From DAOQTX01 sp035340715 (GTDB lineage Bacteria; Bacteroidota; Bacteroidia; AKYH767-A; OLB10): a stretch of 64,000 nt of DNA. The stretch is from contig DAOQTX010000006.1 in assembly GCA_035340715.1 (NCBI GenBank), forward strand, positions 1 through 64,000, written 5' to 3'. The notes under the pieces are model-generated. The model searched no databases. It saw nothing but the letters and a program-made list of their open reading frames with translations, and was not told where the DNA came from. Shown here piece after piece: positions 63,627 to 64,000 of this stretch. Position numbers and translations under genes: made by a program. Within the stretch, counting starts at the first letter, position 1. Each line of letters begins with the position of its first letter.

Positions 63627-64000
63627 CGTTCAAGTGCCAGTGTTGTAAGTTTAAATTCAGTAATTGAGCTAATTGGTTAATGTCATCTTTATAATACACA
63701 GACAGCTTTTGCAAAAGCAAATTATCTTTGGGCTTACTTTTTTTACTGAAAACTACTTTTTCAATACTCTTTCTAAGATTTCCGGGAAGACTTGCTTTTA
63801 TAAATTTTCTGATTCCCTTTTGTTGATACAAGACCTTCAACACACTGCTTCTAACTTCTTTTGCAGCATTGTCTTCTTCTATTGGCTGAGGAACAAATGA
63901 CGAATCTACATTTAAATAAGTGTATAAATGGCTCACTTCTGTTTGAATGTCTTTTTTGATGTCTTCAAATAAAATAACTTTTACATTCTCTTTACCAAAG
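63613..64000 (-). CDS. Sulfotransferase family protein, 5' end outside window
   Basis: The frame is open to the right edge, leaving 128 residues visible. FGKENVKVILFEDIKKDIQT followed by YTYLNVDSSFVPQP matches the C-terminal part of PAPS-dependent sulfotransferases, in which this strand-helix precedes a final helical region. KASLPGNLRKSIEKVVF follows. It probably sulfates a sugar of the polysaccharide made by the neighbouring enzymes. An apparent start at GTG 63936 is internal to this motif and is rejected. The PAPS-binding N-terminus is beyond the window. Confidence 0.75.
   Translation of the reverse strand, partial: FGKENVKVILFEDIKKDIQTEVSHLYTYLNVDSSFVPQPIEEDNAAKEVRSSVLKVLYQQKGIRKFIKASLPGNLRKSIEKVVFSKKSKPKDNLLLQKLSVYYKDDINQLAQLLNLNLQHWHLNDEHK

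Noticed and set aside
63613..63936. Complete 107-residue gene starting at GTG 63936
   Set aside because: The frame continues upstream to the window edge with sulfotransferase-like sequence, so this GTG is an internal Val codon.
1..64000. Insertion sequences, prophage, integrases or defence systems
   Set aside because: No transposase, integrase, terminal inverted repeats, nuclease-helicase modules or toxin-antitoxin pairs were recognised on either strand.

Overview
The window reads as a compact chromosomal segment of a Bacteroidota bacterium (Chitinophagales/Sphingobacteriales-like by overall feel; the exact order cannot be fixed from sequence alone). Evidence for the phylum: low-GC sequence, type IX secretion (T9SS/Por) C-terminal sorting domains on secreted proteins, Bacteroidota -33/-7 promoters of the form TTG-N17-23-TAnnTTTG, few Shine-Dalgarno sequences, and families typical of the phylum (DUF4296, DUF4837, DUF2911, HU-CCDC81/SPOR, CarboxypepD_reg-TonB receptor). 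No phage, insertion sequence, integron or CRISPR array was seen. The content is mostly housekeeping plus cell-envelope genes. One scaffold gap of 100 N lies at 12076-12175.

Layout. 1-1875 (minus): a T9SS surface protein made of seven exact 60-residue repeats, preceded by a decayed T9SS gene. 1991-10923 (plus): superoxide dismutase, an AsmA-like protein, an orphan histidine kinase, polyprenyl diphosphate synthase, a c-type cytochrome lipoprotein, and an alpha/beta-hydrolase-fold protein without its catalytic triad that overlaps dnaG. 10913-13633 (minus): LD-carboxypeptidase, YraN and an RluB-type pseudouridine synthase with a repeat-rich N-terminus interrupted by the gap. 13722-19017: metG, facing a 1080-residue T9SS protein with two purple-acid-phosphatase-like modules, the second degenerate. 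19164-24924 (plus): two tRNA-Arg genes, prfB with its programmed +1 frameshift, an ArsC-like protein, fumC and a TPR sensor kinase/LuxR-type regulator pair. 24992-30646: dihydroorotase and an L,D-transpeptidase (plus), hflX, a membrane-anchored cytochrome c and an unrecognised helical protein (minus).

30740-42601: two secreted amidohydrolase-family proteins, an ABC permease and Nfu, nadB with a LuxE-family enzyme and a small membrane protein, tyrS, an NAD-dependent epimerase and a DUF4296 lipoprotein. 42695-46994 (plus): a secreted PIG-L deacetylase, a 42-residue membrane microprotein and an SSS symporter, joined by two ATGA overlaps. 47024-57061: DUF2911, kbl and dprA (minus), a TonB receptor with kdsB and an HU/SPOR protein (plus), then a LysM lytic transglycosylase with a DUF4837 lipoprotein (minus). 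57328-64000 (minus): a surface-polysaccharide locus (WecA-like initiating transferase, Wzi-like outer-membrane protein, two glycosyltransferases, a sugar epimerase and the end of a sulfotransferase).

No new multi-gene defence or mobile system was found. The observations most worth following are the coupled 42-residue membrane protein, a recurring pattern of catalytically dead enzyme domains beside live ones (hydrolase next to dnaG, second phosphatase module, two of three amidohydrolase domains), the repeat-collapsed gap in the pseudouridine synthase gene, and the tRNA-Arg/tRNA-Arg/prfB arrangement.
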